64,000 bases of DNA from Ypsolopha sequella (Eukaryota > Arthropoda > Insecta > Lepidoptera > Ypsolophidae): assembly GCA_934047225.1 (NCBI GenBank), contig OW203989.1, positions 3,075,977-3,139,976 of the forward strand, given 5' to 3'. The position numbers and the translations under genes are program-made. This document shows positions 1 through 11,417 of this stretch, piece by piece (the first letter of the stretch is position 1; the number at the start of each line of letters is the position of its first letter). Under the pieces are notes generated by a model that did not search any database, was not told where the DNA came from, and saw only the letters and a program-made list of their open reading frames with translations.

Positions 1-362
1 AGAGGAAAAAAAAACGAAGAAAATATATTATTATTAATAATAATAATAGCCTTGTTGCATACGAGTAACAATGTTGTATGCAAAACAGATGCTTTCTAAG
101 TGCAAAGCCGCTATAACATATAAGCGTAAAACTAGCTTAACTAGCTGTAAAACAGCTTAGGTTGTAATTTACATTGTTACATTTGGAAACGCACAGTCTT
201 ACGTAAGAGTTGATACTGGGCAACCTTTGTTTCATGAATTGCATGTTTTTATCAGTGTTTTATTTAACGACTTTATTTTTAAGTTTTCGTATTCGTATTC
301 CGAAATAGAATTACATCGCTAAACGCCACGAGTGAAGAAGTGTGAGCGATGACTGGTCCGTA
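1..362. other. AT-rich stretch without a gene
   Basis: No open frame of recognisable kind. A short TAA/TTA microsatellite lies at about 28-50. Nothing else could be identified. Confidence 0.5.
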
Positions 363-574
363 AATGAGCGTTTTTCTCGTTGTTTTTTTTTCTTAGTTCT
401 TAGCTTTCCTCCAGATGTCGCTGTCCATGTCACCATAGATAAAATATGGTTCGTTTCAATCAATGTCAAAGTGATTTTAAGTTTGTTTAGAATCCGTGCA
501 AATTTGTTGTGTACGACAGTGCCATCTAGGAATCTTAATTAACACTAAATTTGACATAAAGAAAAACGCTCATT
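363..574. mobile_element. MITE with AATGAGCGTTTTT ends, copy 1
   Basis: The stretch begins AATGAGCGTTTTTCTCG and ends with the inverted AAAAACGCTCATT. A second copy in the same orientation lies at 1929-2162. The two share most of their interior, including the block ACGACAGTGCCATCTAGGAA near the right end. Copy 2 has an extra segment of about 20 bp in the middle. There is no coding capacity. The superfamily is not clear; a target duplication could not be fixed. Confidence 0.7.
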
Positions 575-662
575 GTGAGCTAGATGTGAAAGCCAGCTAT
601 TGATTTGGACCGCGTTAAAAAGTTACCTAATAAGACTTTTTTTATTCCAATATAGCCTTTAA

Positions 663-1630
663 CCCTTAACCACTGACGTGTCATTTTGTTACACTACCAC
701 TGACGTACGTACGGGATACGTACTTAATTTTGAAACCCTCCTGATGCAAGAATGGAGGGTACCTATGGTGATTATTGCAGTGAGTTTATAAATACATATT
801 TAAATGATATAAGGATGATAAAAAATCAGTTATAATATTCATAGAAAAATATTTATTAATTAACAACCTTAGAGGGAATGAAAGTAACATAGACAATTTT
901 TCAAAATCAAAACAAAAATATTTTGTCACAATAGGAACTTCTTTTTTGAGTTGTATTAATTAGTAAGGATGGCTTTAATTAGAAAAAAAAATACAATCGC
1001 CATAAATCTAATTTAAAGGCACTTTTTAACAGCAGTTGATGCAGGTTGGCTTAGAGCACTGCAAACTGACCGGTTTACGGCAAGCTTGACAGCTTTATCG
1101 GGTATCTATCCACTATATATATATATATATACAAGCAGGAGTCTCTTCAATTTCAAAATATTCTGAATCACGAGCAGGAGTCACTTCATCCTTAAAATTT
1201 TCGTCCTCGGAAGACACATCGCGATCCAACTGAATGAATCATTTTCATCGGCCGATGATTCGTCAGGCTCACGAAGACAAGGTTCGATAACTTCTTCGTT
1301 ACTGGCACTATTCACTTGAACTCGTAATTTTTTGATGTAGATGGTCCAGAAGAAAAATTTTACCACTTACGATGCATTTCGTCTGCTGACAAACATAAAT
1401 AAGTATTTTCAAAAAAGTCACATTAACACTGACGTACGTACCTCATACGTCGAGGGGTTGAATTTACCTGCTTAAGAGCATGCTACGCGTACACTTTCCC
1501 ACGCCGCACACACGTTGTTGGCAACTAGGAAGCTACCAAAAAGGATGCGCCGAAATTCCTACGTAAAATTAAGTATTGAACGAAAGACTATTACGATGAC
1601 GTACCACATACGTACGTCAGTGGTTAAGGG
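663..1630 (-). mobile_element. piggyBac-like element, internally deleted
   Basis: The element is flanked on both sides by TTAA (659-662 and 1631-1634), the duplicated target of piggyBac transposons. Its ends are inverted repeats of 17 bp, CCCTTAACCACTGACGT. A subterminal motif, CACTGACGTACGTAC, recurs near 694 and 1427. At 968 bp it is much shorter than an autonomous element of over 2 kb. On the minus strand it keeps pieces of the transposase ends, described separately. Superfamily assignment is firm from the TTAA site, the ends and the cysteine-rich tail together. Confidence 0.88.
1026..1366 (-). pseudogene. piggyBac transposase remnant (acidic N-terminal piece plus Cys-rich C-terminus)
   Basis: On the minus strand 1091-1026 reads CQACRKPVSLQCSKPTCINC followed by C and a stop. 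This is a cysteine-rich tail with CxxC pairs, like the C-terminal zinc-binding domain of piggyBac transposases. Upstream, 1366-1181 is an open stretch with an acidic segment (EPDESSADENDS), reminiscent of the acidic N-terminal part of these transposases. The whole DDD catalytic core is missing, so no enzyme can be made. The N-terminal identification is weaker than the C-terminal one. Confidence 0.7.
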
Positions 1631-1928
1631 TTAAGCATTTGTAACATAGTTTTTTTTTTAGCAGAAACAAAGGATTTGAGTGTTTATCGATGACTTGTTA
1701 TATTTTTATTTATTGACTCCATGGACACGTCCACAAATATTAATTATTCCATTCTTACGTTTATCTTTTAACTTTTGAAGAGTTCCACGAGAACTTTTCC
1801 AACATTTTGTCTAAAATGATGGAACGAAAATAATTTTTGACATTCCATTCCGTTCAACGCTCACATCGCCTCACCTCTGATGTATGAGCCTCAAAAGTCA
1901 TACTATTGAATGAAATCATTTGCTTCAC

Positions 1929-2162
1929 AATGAGCGTTTTTCTCGTTGTTTTTTTTTCTAAGTTCTTAGCTTTCTTCCAGATGTTGCTGTCCATGTCACC
2001 ATAGATAAAATAAGTTTCGTAGCAATCAATGTCAAAGTGGTTATAAGTTTGTTTGAAATCTGTGCAGACAAAATTGTCTTTGATTCTGTTGTTAAAGTAT
2101 ACGACAGTGCCATCTAGGAATCTTATTTAACACTAAATTTGGCTCAAGAAAAAACGCTCATT
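1929..2162. mobile_element. MITE with AATGAGCGTTTTT ends, copy 2
   Basis: Same ends and same interior as the copy at 363-574, in the same orientation. It carries an additional stretch around 2060-2085 (near CAAAATTGTCTTTGATTCTG) that copy 1 lacks, so copy 1 is a deletion derivative or belongs to a shorter subfamily. Confidence 0.7.
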
Positions 2163-2185
2163 CACGAAACCCTAAGAACATGGTA

Positions 2186-2480
2186 AATTCAAATTCAAAT
2201 TCAAATATTTATTGCATTCATGTTGTACAATATAGGATGTTACAATATATAAAGTGGTATCAAACATGACCCTGTAAGGGGATAGCAAATTAAATTAAAT
2301 TAATTCTTAAATACTATCACAATATAATGTTATCTTATCGAATAACTAATTTAGGTAACATTAACTAACAATTATTTTTATAATATTAAATTTAAGTAGG
2401 TACTTATAACTTAGTTTAAAATATAAATTAAACAATTTCATTAGATTGTCTGAGTACCTACTTGATTTTAAAAACTCTTG
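2186..2480 (-). mobile_element. 3' end of a non-LTR retrotransposon, reverse orientation
   Basis: The segment opens with a repeated AAATTC tail followed by AAATATTTATTGC. Read on the minus strand this is a LINE 3' end with a simple-repeat tail. Other LINE tails of this style in the window lie near 12480, 34515, 46605, 48395 and 49558. No coding remnant is attached. Confidence 0.5.
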
Positions 2481-2585
2481 TAATATATAATAGCATTTTT
2501 TTAAGAGAAAGTCTTTTCAATTTTGTTGGAAATTATAAAAAAAATTGTTTTCTTTTAAATTTTCCGAGAAATGTAAAAAAATTGG

Positions 2586-3258
2586 TTGAACGCGATCCCC
2601 TCAACCAATATCGGCACCTTACTGGACAGGACGACCTTCACTCTAGCTGTAAGTCTACGCCGTGGTGCCAAAATAAACGAAGCACATTGCTGCCGTTGTG
2701 GAGTAAGTGTCGACCAGCTTGGTCATCATGGCCTTTCATGCCAGCGCAGTGGTGGGCATCGCCACGTCACGCCAGCCTAATGACGTCATCCGCCGGGCTC
2801 TTGCCAGCGTTAACGTGCCAGCTACCCTCGAACCTCCAGGTATGGTGCGCGACGACGGCAAGAGCCCCGACGGCATGACTCTTTTAGCTTGGAAAAACGG
2901 GCGGCCATTGGTGTGGGACGCGACCTGTGTGGATACACTGGCCTTATCCCGCGTCAATGCGACCGCCACTAGGGCTGGAGCGGCGGCAGCTGCAGCAGAG
3001 GCCTCCAAGAGGCGCACATATACAGCTTTAGGGGATGGCTACATATTTGTGCTTTTTGGGGTAGAAACTCTTGGGCCATGGGGACCAGAAGCGCGACGAC
3101 TTTTCTAAGAAATATCCTCGCGCCTGGTCGACGCTTCTGGTGATCGGCGGGCTAGGGCCTACCTCGGACAGCGGATTAGCCTCGCAATCCAACAGGGTAA
3201 CGCCACCAGCCTGCTGGGGATTCTCCCCTGCGACAGAGATTTAAACAATATTTTTTAT
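2586..3258 (+). pseudogene. broken C-terminus of a non-LTR retrotransposon: zinc knuckle plus restriction-like endonuclease
   Basis: The first frame gives CCRCGVSVDQLGHHGLSCQR, a C-x2-C...H...C cluster. After a frameshift near 2765 the reading continues with DGKSPDGMTLLAWKNG and [11 protein letters not shown]. The PDG...WD pattern fits a PD-(D/E)XK restriction-like endonuclease fold, as found at the C-terminus of R2-type LINE proteins. A stop at 3106-3108 interrupts the frame, which then runs on with [18 protein letters not shown]. It is therefore dead through at least one frameshift and one stop. A related fragment is at 18154-18579. The exact LINE clade is not settled. Confidence 0.65.
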
Positions 3259-3403
3259 TAAATAAATCTATTTTTAATTTTATACTTTAAGTATTATTTG
3301 TAATTTAGTATTATTTATGTTATTTAAGTTTCTTAGTAATAAATCATAGATTATATTTACGTTATAAATTGACTAGTTTGTCTTAAAATGTAGTTTATAT
3401 ATA

Positions 3404-3665
3404 CAAGGTGACTTTTTGATCATCGTCCAAATTCATACTGGAGGCTTGATAAGTGATCAGTATCTTGGATCAGTAACAATTTTTATGAAATTCGTAAAAT
3501 GAAATTTCGGCTTCCCATAGAAATTCAGTTCCAGTCCCGAGTGAATCACTATGGGGAGTCGAAATTTTATTTTACGAATTTCAACAAAATTGGTATTGAT
3601 CCATGATACTGATCACTTACCGAGCCTCCAGTATGAATTTGGACGATGATCAAAAAGTAACCTTG
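3404..3665. mobile_element. hairpin MITE family A, copy 1 (CAAGGTG ends)
   Basis: Almost the whole element is one imperfect palindrome. The left arm begins CAAGGTGACTTTTTGATCAT and the right arm is its inverse, ending in CCTTG. It is flanked by TATA on each side. Related copies are at 4522-4783 and 34741-35005. The third copy shows a TA target duplication, pointing to the Tc1/mariner superfamily. Confidence 0.8.
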
Positions 3666-3669
3666 TATA

Positions 3670-4048
3670 CTGGGTGTAATGATGACCTGCTCAGAAAATG
3701 AAACCACATGTAGGGAATACCTCTACAAAGGCATAAAAAAAATAATTTCGAGAAAATATTTCTGTTTACAGAAATTTGTTTTCTCGAACAAAATAAATCG
3801 TGTTCCAAGTGTGCACCTTCCCTTCCAGTATTACTACATGTCAGTAACTTGCACGAAGCGGCAACATCGCATTTTTTAAGCCTGTTAAAAAAACGTGGTT
3901 AGTACGTTGCACTTGTGAGCGAAACTAAATTAATTATTAATTTGTAGATGTATTAATAGGAATGTCGAAATGAAATTTAGTACAAAGAACCCTCATAACA
4001 TCCCCTATACATGGTTTCATTTTCTTAGCAGGTCATCATTACACGGTG
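3670..4048. mobile_element. hairpin MITE family B (GTAATGATGACC arms)
   Basis: Inverted arms share GTGTAATGATGACCTGCT and AGAAAATGAAACCA, with a less symmetrical centre. The outer bases are CTGGGTG on the left and CGGTG on the right, next to TATA. It starts four bases after the end of the preceding MITE. No coding capacity. Confidence 0.72.
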
Positions 4049-4054
4049 TATATA

Positions 4055-4244
4055 CACTTAATGAAATAAAATGAATATAATGAAATAAAAAGTTAATATG
4101 AGATATATTTCGAGCCCTATCCTGGGTCCGGCATCGGTCATAACCACAATCACAATTATGACTGATGCCGGACTCAGGATAGGGTCCGAAATATATCTCA
4201 TATTAACTTTTTATTTCATTATATTCATTTTATTTTATTAAGTG
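4055..4244. mobile_element. hairpin MITE family C (CACTTAA ends)
   Basis: A 190-bp near-perfect palindrome beginning CACTTAATGAAATAAAATGA and ending with the inverse, TTAAGTG. TATATA lies on both sides. The centre is CATAACCACAATCACAATTA. It sits directly between two other hairpin MITEs. Confidence 0.75.
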
Positions 4245-4250
4245 TATATA

Positions 4251-4511
4251 CAAGGTGTAACAGAAAGGTGTAACCATATTTGAAGAGCTTATTCAGTCAA
4301 TGGTTTAGAACAACTTTTACTATGGAACAATACCTGTATCCCGAAATTTTTTTTTTATTGTTTCTTAGAAAAATGCAATGTTACTCGGTCGAAATGTATG
4401 GAAGGGCAGTTTTTTTTTTAGGTTTCGGGGTTGTCTCCATAGTAAAAGTTGTTCTATACCATTGACTGAATAAGCTCTTCAAATATGGTTACACCTTTCT
4501 GTTACACCTTG
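4251..4511. mobile_element. hairpin MITE family D, copy 1 (CAAGGTGTAACAG ends)
   Basis: The left arm CAAGGTGTAACAGAAAGGTG and the inverse right arm ending CACCTTG bound a 261-bp palindrome with arms of about 85 bp. TATATA precedes it and TATATGTATA follows. A second copy is at 53071-53332. Short open frames inside it are by-products of the palindrome. Confidence 0.8.
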
Positions 4512-4521
4512 TATATGTATA

Positions 4522-4783
4522 CAAGGTGACTTTTTGATCATCGTCCAAATTCATACTAGAGGCTTGGTAAGTGTACAGCATCATGAATCGATAACAATTT
4601 TTGTGAAATTCGCATAATGAAATTTCGACTTCCCTTAGTAATTCACTCCCAGTCCAGAGTGCATCACTATGGGGAGTCGAAATTTAATTTTATGAATTTT
4701 ACAAAAATCGTTATTGGTTCATGATGCTGATCACTTACCAAGGCTCAAGTATAAATTTGGATGATGTTAACAATTTCACCTTG
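4522..4783. mobile_element. hairpin MITE family A, copy 2
   Basis: Same arms as the copy at 3404-3665 (CAAGGTGACTTTTTGATCAT at the left). The right arm is more degraded (AACAATTTCACCTTG), so the two copies diverged or inserted at different times. It closes the row of five abutting hairpin elements. Confidence 0.78.
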
Positions 4784-5884
4784 TATAAACTACATTTAAA
4801 TTTTCCGGTAAATTTTTATACACACGGCAAAATGACTGGAGTGGAGTCAATTTGGTAGCACTGCTAATTGTTGGGGAAGTTATTTGGTAGGATCAGTAGA
4901 ATGTGTGGTTTCATTTCAATTAAATATAGTAGTCTTTTTGTATTGACCCCTTTCTTAACAGAAAGGAGATGCAAAAATTGTTCCTACTAGAGTAACATTC
5001 TCGATGGGTACCCAAATATTTAGGTTATCTTGTTTTGGAGCAGAACAAACGATATCGTGAGTTAAGTTGCAAGTAGCGCCATCTACTTTTAAGGAACTGC
5101 AACTGCTTTTCGTTATAGGTAGTCTTTTTCTGTTAAGGGGCTATGCGAATTTTATTTTTGTCACTGTCACTCCAAGCGAAAAAGAAAGCGAAAAGTGTTA
5201 GTTTTATAATTTTTATAAAAAAAACTAAAATAGCTAGCAAAAATTCAAATATCAAATCTCTAGATATTGTTAAAACCTCAGAACATTTAAATAGTTAGAA
5301 AGGCCTTGGAGCTGTATGCGTACCAGAACCTTTGTCGCCTCACACCCACAGGCACACAACTTGTCGTAATTGAAATACTATCAAAACTTTAATCCAAATG
5401 GTGTTTCTTTCTACGCACAACAACTGACTTATATCGAAAACTTATCAAATGAAAAAACTACCGTATCTCTGTGTAAAACGGTGTATTTTTCAAACAAACG
5501 ATTTCATTTACGACGTTTTAGTTTTGATACCATGTGACCATTATAAACCTACCGGCTTTAGGTGGTTGATAATTTGACCGGAGCGGTATTGCGAACTTAA
5601 TATTAAACACAGTCTGATTATATGACGTGATGATTTATTGCTAGGGATGGGAACAGATGTATTTTCTTAACGTAAAACTTCGACTAACTTTTTTTATAAT
5701 CAATCGAGAAACCAATTTGCTCTGAGAAAATTTGTGTGTTGTTTTTTTTTCTATTTTTATTATCTTGTTTTAAATATTTTAGTAAAATTATTTTAACGTG
5801 TATTAGGTGTATATAAAGTGATTTCATTGATATAGCCAAATTCATACTTAAAACTTTGTCAGTAATAATGATAATAAATGGTCA
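4784..5884. other. AT-rich stretch with a repeat-family X fragment, no gene
   Basis: No credible coding frame. At about 5130-5420 lies sequence shared with 32270-32520 and, inverted, with 24300-24620 (the block GTCACTCCAAGCG, then AGCTAGCAAAA). I call this dispersed family X; its class is unknown. Confidence 0.45.
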
Positions 5885-5990
5885 CGACATGAATCCCCGA
5901 GGGGGTATCAGAGGTATTCCGAGTGTGAACTGTGAAATGCAAGTTACAGTCCACACTCGGGACACCCGCGTTTCACCGACGAATGTATTA
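5885..5990 (-). mobile_element. SINE tail fragment
   Basis: The block ATGAATCCCCGAGGGGGTAT through GTTTCACCGACGAAT matches the 3' part of the SINE at 50685-50945, in the same orientation. The tRNA-like head is absent. Confidence 0.55.
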
Positions 5991-6145
5991 AGGTTTAACG
6001 TATTTTAAATTATATTATGGTAGCTTCAAAACAATTGGATTTTTCATAAACACTCTTATGAAAAAATCCCATTTCAAAGGAGAATGGGCGTTTTGGTCCA
6101 TACCACCAATACACTTGTGTTAGGTGACATAAAATAGGTGTTATA

Positions 6146-7232
6146 ATAACATTCGAGAAACCGTTAACAGTTACTCCAAAATCGACCGGGTAACTGTACA
6201 ATCAAGGAGAAAAGTTTTCATATAAAATGTATGAGAAAATATTTAAAACCGTACAAGTGTATGTTTATTTACTCTACGGTGTAATTCTAAGCTATGCATA
6301 AGTATACATACTTATTTTTCAATATCTGTGATATATTTGTACAATCGAGAACAAAAGTTTTCGGGTGAAATGTATGAAAAAACATTTGAAAGTGTAAAAG
6401 TGTATTTTATTTACTCTACAACGCAATTCTAAGCTATGCATATGTATGTCTAAAAAGTGTATAAGTGTCTGTTTATTTACTCTATATGGTAATTCTAAGC
6501 ATATGATTAAATACTTATTTGTCAACATATAAGTGACATCTGCACAGTCAAGGAAGTGTGTGTTTATTTACTATTCAGTGTAATTCCAAGCTCTTTTTTT
6601 CTATATATTTTGTAAAAACCTTTAGTATGTTATACCAACTCTCATACTGTAACTACTGTAAATATATATTCAAGATATGCATGCATAGCTTAGAATTACC
6701 CTGTTGGATAATTAAACACACATTTATATACTTTTAAATATTTTAGCAAAAACTTTTTTCCTCGACTATACAGATTCCTTATATCTTGATAAATAATCAA
6801 TTGGACATGTGCATAGCTTAGAACTACCCTATAGATTAAATAATCACACACTCATACATTTTTAAATATTTTATCCCAAAGCTTTTGACCTCGACTGTAC
6901 ATTTTACCCTATATATTTTGATAAATGTTTTCAGACATACATATACGTAACTTAGAATTACATTGTAGAGTAATTAAAACACGCTTTAACACTTTTCATT
7001 TTTTTTTCATACATTTCACACGAATACTTTTGTTCTCGACTGTAAAAATATCTCATGTATTTTGAGAAATATGTATTTATGCATAGCCAAGAATTATACC
7101 GTAGAGGAAATAAACGCACACTTATTCACTTTTAAATATTTTCTCATACATTTTATATAAAAACTTTTCTCCTTGCTTGTACAGTTATCCGGTCGATTTT
7201 GGGGTAACTGACAACGGTTTCTCGAATGTTAT
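6146..7232. mobile_element. foldback element 1 with internal inverted subrepeats
   Basis: The outer ends are inverse copies: ATAACATTCGAGAAACCGTT at the left and its complement at 7213-7232. Inside, a module containing TTTATTTACTCTAC followed by AATTCTAAGCTATGCATA recurs about four times in one orientation (6250-6600). It then recurs in the opposite orientation (6660-7130). The result is a long imperfect palindrome of about 1.09 kb. No transposase is present. The organisation resembles Foldback elements, but a superfamily cannot be assigned. Confidence 0.72.
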
Positions 7233-7734
7233 AGAAGTTTTATCTTAAATCTTAATTTAAGAATATCGCTCAAGGAATAAAAAACGTCTATCGATTGTGT
7301 GACACCACGATACGGCACAACACTAGCAAGCAAGTTTGACAAGTAGGGACAGCATACATTACTTGTTTACTACATCTTAGCCAAAATTGTTAGCGTACAT
7401 TGCCGGTAATGTATATTTTTGTTGTCACCATGAGTAAATTAGTTATTTATCTAAAATTCTCATATTATACAAAGTTTTTATAACTACAGGTGAAAGGAAA
7501 TATCTCAATTTTTCCGGTTTGCTTTCTTATTCGTGATTCTGCAAGTAATTATTGCACAAAACGGCATTTCTCTTTAGATTAGGAAGAGCTGTTCACAGAG
7601 TCACGGTTCGCGTGCGACTATGGGCAGCGATCGCGTGTTTCGGTTTAAGTATTGATGTTCAACAGTAGTTGTGGCGCGCGTGACACGCCCACTTAGCCTT
7701 TCTATTTGAGTTAAATGTTCTGTGGTTAAAACAC
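7233..7734. other. unassigned sequence without a gene
   Basis: No coding frame or repeat match was recognised. The part around 7590-7700 is locally GC-richer. Confidence 0.4.
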
Positions 7735-7900
7735 ACTTAATAAAATATGTTTGAGTTCTGTATATGGTTCCTATTCGTCAAACGAGGAGAAAAAGTGTGT
7801 TTGAAGACCTCTATTCAACAATTATTTATATCGAGGAAAATTTATCCAAATATGTATTACAATTTCAAATCCCTAGATTATATAGTCAAGATGCATATAC
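7735..7900 (+). repeat. dispersed repeat family X
   Basis: AAAATATGTTTGAGTTCTGT and the following 150 bp recur inverted at 16600-16830. More diverged inverted copies lie near 24320-24440 and 57100-57245. The apparent peptide MFEFCIWFLFVKRG is seen in two copies only because the DNA is repeated, so I do not call it a gene. Confidence 0.6.
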
Positions 7901-7989
7901 CAGAAACTGATTATAATTTTCCATGTATTTCATGAAATACACAGAAAAGAAACACCTGTATTTTTTTCGCATATCACCTTAACACATCG

Positions 7990-8110
7990 ACACGACATGA
8001 ATAGAGTACCTATGTACTGTGAAATGAAAGTCAAAGTCTAAACTCGTGCACCCACTTTCCACCGATGATTATTAACATCCCAACGTGATGGGTGATGAAC
8101 CACTGAACTC
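7990..8110 (-). mobile_element. degraded SINE tail fragment
   Basis: ACGACATGAAT..., CTGTGAAATGAAAGT and CACCGATGATTATTAACATC align with the SINE tail seen at 5885-5990 and 50685-50800, in a more diverged form. Confidence 0.45.
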
Positions 8111-8565
8111 TATGGCCATAATTTAGGCACTTTGGAGCTTTGCAAGTCAGCCTGTGCATTCCCCCTTCCCCCGCTCTTGCCAACAAAAAAAACGCAATAT
8201 AATGTTTATATTTTATTTACTTCTTTATTTATGAGTAAGTTTCATCGAACAACTAGCTCCGAGAAGAGAAATGCCATACCGTCCGATTTCGGCCACTAAT
8301 CAGAGTTTTTGCATAGATTTGACTATATGCATCTCACTCCTACTTAACGGGGATTCTCTTTTTCTTTCTATATGCGTGAAAGCGCATTGAAAGTTGGCGG
8401 AATTTATTTTGAACAAACCAAGCTAGTGGCATTACACCTCTTTAGGGGTAGTTTCTCTATGGTAACTGTCAATAAAACATTGTAATACTACATTGTTGCT
8501 GGCAATGATAAGTGTTTTATTGTAAGACTCCGCCTCTTTCCAAAACAAATATTTTTTGTGGTTAA

Positions 8566-9050
8566 GGGGCTTCACAAGCAAAACTGCTTTTACAGACGTT
8601 TTTAAATTGGTTTAAACTTTCTATATGAATATTACAAAACTTTGAAAAAAAGTTTATCACACATATTGACCCATGTCCCGTAATTGTGATGTTTTAAAAT
8701 CTTAAAAGCGTTAACTTACAACAAGAAAATAAATACCTTTAATAACCTTTCAAATGCTTTAAAAAACTGATAAATAGTTTAAACTTTTTAAATTCAAAAG
8801 AGACAAGGTTAAAACTTATACACACACACGAGCAATACAAATCTAACACAATGATGTTTAAAACTTTTAAATATCAAACTTAACACATGTGAAAAGCATT
8901 ATTTTCTCTATTTTGCGCTACCCGGCGACACAGGGATCGTCGTAACAGCCACTTTGAAATGCACTCTGACATGAACGTTATTTCTATTTCGTGACTGTCG
9001 GTATTTGTACAGACCTATTTCGAGCTGCTAATTTAACTTACTGAAGCCCC
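8566..9050. mobile_element. TTAA-flanked MITE, piggyBac type
   Basis: Flanked by TTAA at 8562-8565 and 9051-9054. The ends are GGGGCTTCA and its inverse TGAAGCCCC. It is 485 bp without coding capacity. The right part, with GTCGTAACAGCCACT and ATGAACGTTATTTC, is shared with the TTAA element at 13873-14340, so the two belong to one family. Confidence 0.78.
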
Positions 9051-9146
9051 TTAAATTATATCTAGCAAAAAAATTTAAAAGTAGTCTCTTTCTAGATTTT
9101 ATGGCTGTTTTCAAGCAGTCACTTATTACCATGATTTTTTTTTATA

Positions 9147-9327
9147 TTTTTCGGTCCTCTTGTTTTGGAGACAAAGAGGGGGGACATGATACAATTGGCT
9201 ACCTATTACGGCTGAAGCTGTAAATACTGTGACAGACGGACGCATGGACTAATGGACGGATAGACAGACAGACAGACGGCTTAGTAATAGGGTCCCGTTT
9301 GGCACACTTCTGGTACGGAACCCTAAA
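9147..9327 (+). repeat. GGGTTCCGTACC dispersed repeat, right part
   Basis: Contains the tract of GACAGACAGACAGACGG, then TAGTAATAGGGTCCCGTTTG and GGTACGGAACCCTAAAAA. The same closing block is found at 38462 and 50526. The left end of the repeat is missing here. Confidence 0.55.
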
Positions 9328-9329
9328 AA

Positions 9330-9890
9330 GATGCATGTAGTCCAAGGTATAGCCTGGCCAGAAGAAGTGCCCAGGGTTATCCCAACATGCCAGGTAGTTA
9401 TAGCTCCATAAATAAAAATATCGTTTATTTCACAGAGATATTTTGCATAGGTTTTGCAGGTGTTGGTAGTCTGAACACAGCCTTATTTGCATGAAAAGTT
9501 TCCAGGTGGTCTGAACAAATGTGGGGCCACAAAATGTACTATAGGTTATATCTAAATATGTATTACTAAATACTATGGTGGTTTTTATCTCGCCGTAAAG
9601 TTTTGAATTTTCAGTTGACACATAGTCAACAATATATTTGAGTTTTACAACCGTTGTTTAATAATGACTTAGTAAATCAAAACATGCGAGTTTATATAGT
9701 AATGAAATATTTCCTGATTAATTTTTCCAAGCTTGGTTGTAGTAATGCGCGCTCCTGCTCTCGCATGTGAGCGTGCGTAATGTGTGTGAACGGGAGCGCA
9801 CTTTAGAAATATATACGTGTACGCACTACTACAACTAAGCCTTACCCGCATTCGTGAGATAAAACAGCTGTTATATTGCACTTCTGAAAA
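9330..9890. other. no gene; one imperfect inverted repeat
   Basis: Between about 9728 and 9842 the arms GGTTGTAGTAATGCGCGCTC and its diverged inverse (ending ACTACTACAACTAAGC) suggest a small MITE. Nothing else was recognised. Confidence 0.35.
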
Positions 9891-10036
9891 AGTTTGACAA
9901 GCCACGACCTTAGCCAGTTGAAGTAAAATTTTGACAAGCCACGACCTTAGTCAGTTGAACTAAAAGTTTGACAAGCCACGATTTTAGCCAGTTGAAGTAA
10001 AAGTTTGACAAGCCACAACCTTAGCCAGTTAAAGTA
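9891..10036 (+). repeat. tandem repeat, 37-bp unit, about 4 copies
   Basis: The unit is GTTTGACAAGCCACGACCTT followed by AGCCAGTTGAAGTAAAA. Four copies in a row differ at a few positions each. It lies just to the left of the second foldback element. Confidence 0.8.
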
Positions 10037-11417
10037 CCCAGTCAAGTCCTACCCAGGGTACACAAGACGTATTAGTATAACTAAGTTATTTTGGTCCTTT
10101 CCCCGACTGACACCTGCCACCGCGCCGCACACTGGTTCCATATTACGAAATCGTGGACTTAGGGTGAAGTCAATTTGAAGGTCAAGGAATCGAACTGATT
10201 TTTTTTTGGTAGACTGCTAAAACTATTACTATCACCTTTTACTGATGTAGTTTTTCTGAAATATGCATTAATTTAAGAGAAAAAATCATTGAATTATTTT
10301 TTGTATGGAGAAAATTATGTTTTTGTCAATTACTTGCGAGCTTCATGTTTATTTAAAATGAAACTTACTACAGGTCATTGAGGAAGTTACGGCCAACATT
10401 TTTTTTCCTTACACTTATCTGCGTAAATCTGCGCTTTGGAAGCTACAGGCACTTGAAAAAATTTAATGAAAAGGTCAATGAATTGAACTGATTTTTTATT
10501 TTTGGTAGACAGCTTACTCTATTACAAACATCTTTTACTGATGTAGTTTTGCAAAAATATGCATCACTTTCAGAGAAAAAAAAATATTGAATTATTTTTG
10601 TATGGAGAAAATCATGTTTTTGTCAATTACTTGCGTGCTTCATGTTTATTTAAAATTAAACTTAGTTCAGGTCATTGAAGAAGTCACGGCCAACATTTTA
10701 TTTCCTTACACTTATCTGCGTAAATCTGCGCTTTGGAAGCTACAGGCACTTGAAAATATTTAATGAAAAGGTCAAGGAATTGAACTGATTTTTTATTTTT
10801 GGTAGACAGCTTACTAAAATGTAACGAAAAAAATGTTGGCCCTGACTTCTTCAATTACCTGTAGTAAGTTTCATTTTAAATAAACATGAATCACGCAAGT
10901 AATTGACAAAAACATAATTTTCTCCATACAAAAAATTTCTTTTTTTTTCTCTGGAAGTTATGCGTATTTCAGAAAAACTACATCAGGAAAAGGTGTTTGT
11001 AATAGCGTCAGCAGTATACCAAAAATAAAAAATCAGTTCGATTCCTTGACCTTTTCATTAAATATTTTCAAGTGCCTATAGCTTCCAAAGCGTAGATTTT
11101 CGCAGTTAAGTGTAAGAAAATAAAATGTTGGCCGTGACTTCCTCAATGACCTGAACTAAGTTTTATTTTAAATAAACATGAAGCATGCAAGTAATTGACA
11201 AAAACATTATTTTCTCCATACAAAAATAATTCAATATTTTTTTTTCTTTGAAAGTGATGCATCTTTTGCAAAACTACATCAGTAAAAGATGTTTGTAATA
11301 GAGTAAGCTGTCTACCAAAAATAAAAAATCAGTTCAATTCCTTGACCTTTTCATTAAATATTTTCAAGTGCCTGTAGCTTCCAAAGCGCAGATTTACGCA
11401 GATAAGTGTAAGGAAAA

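Noticed and set aside
7747..7935. Small protein starting MFEFCIWFLFVKRG, with a near copy at 16595-16795
   Set aside because: The two frames are alike because both lie in dispersed repeat family X. There is no start context, domain or third intact copy.
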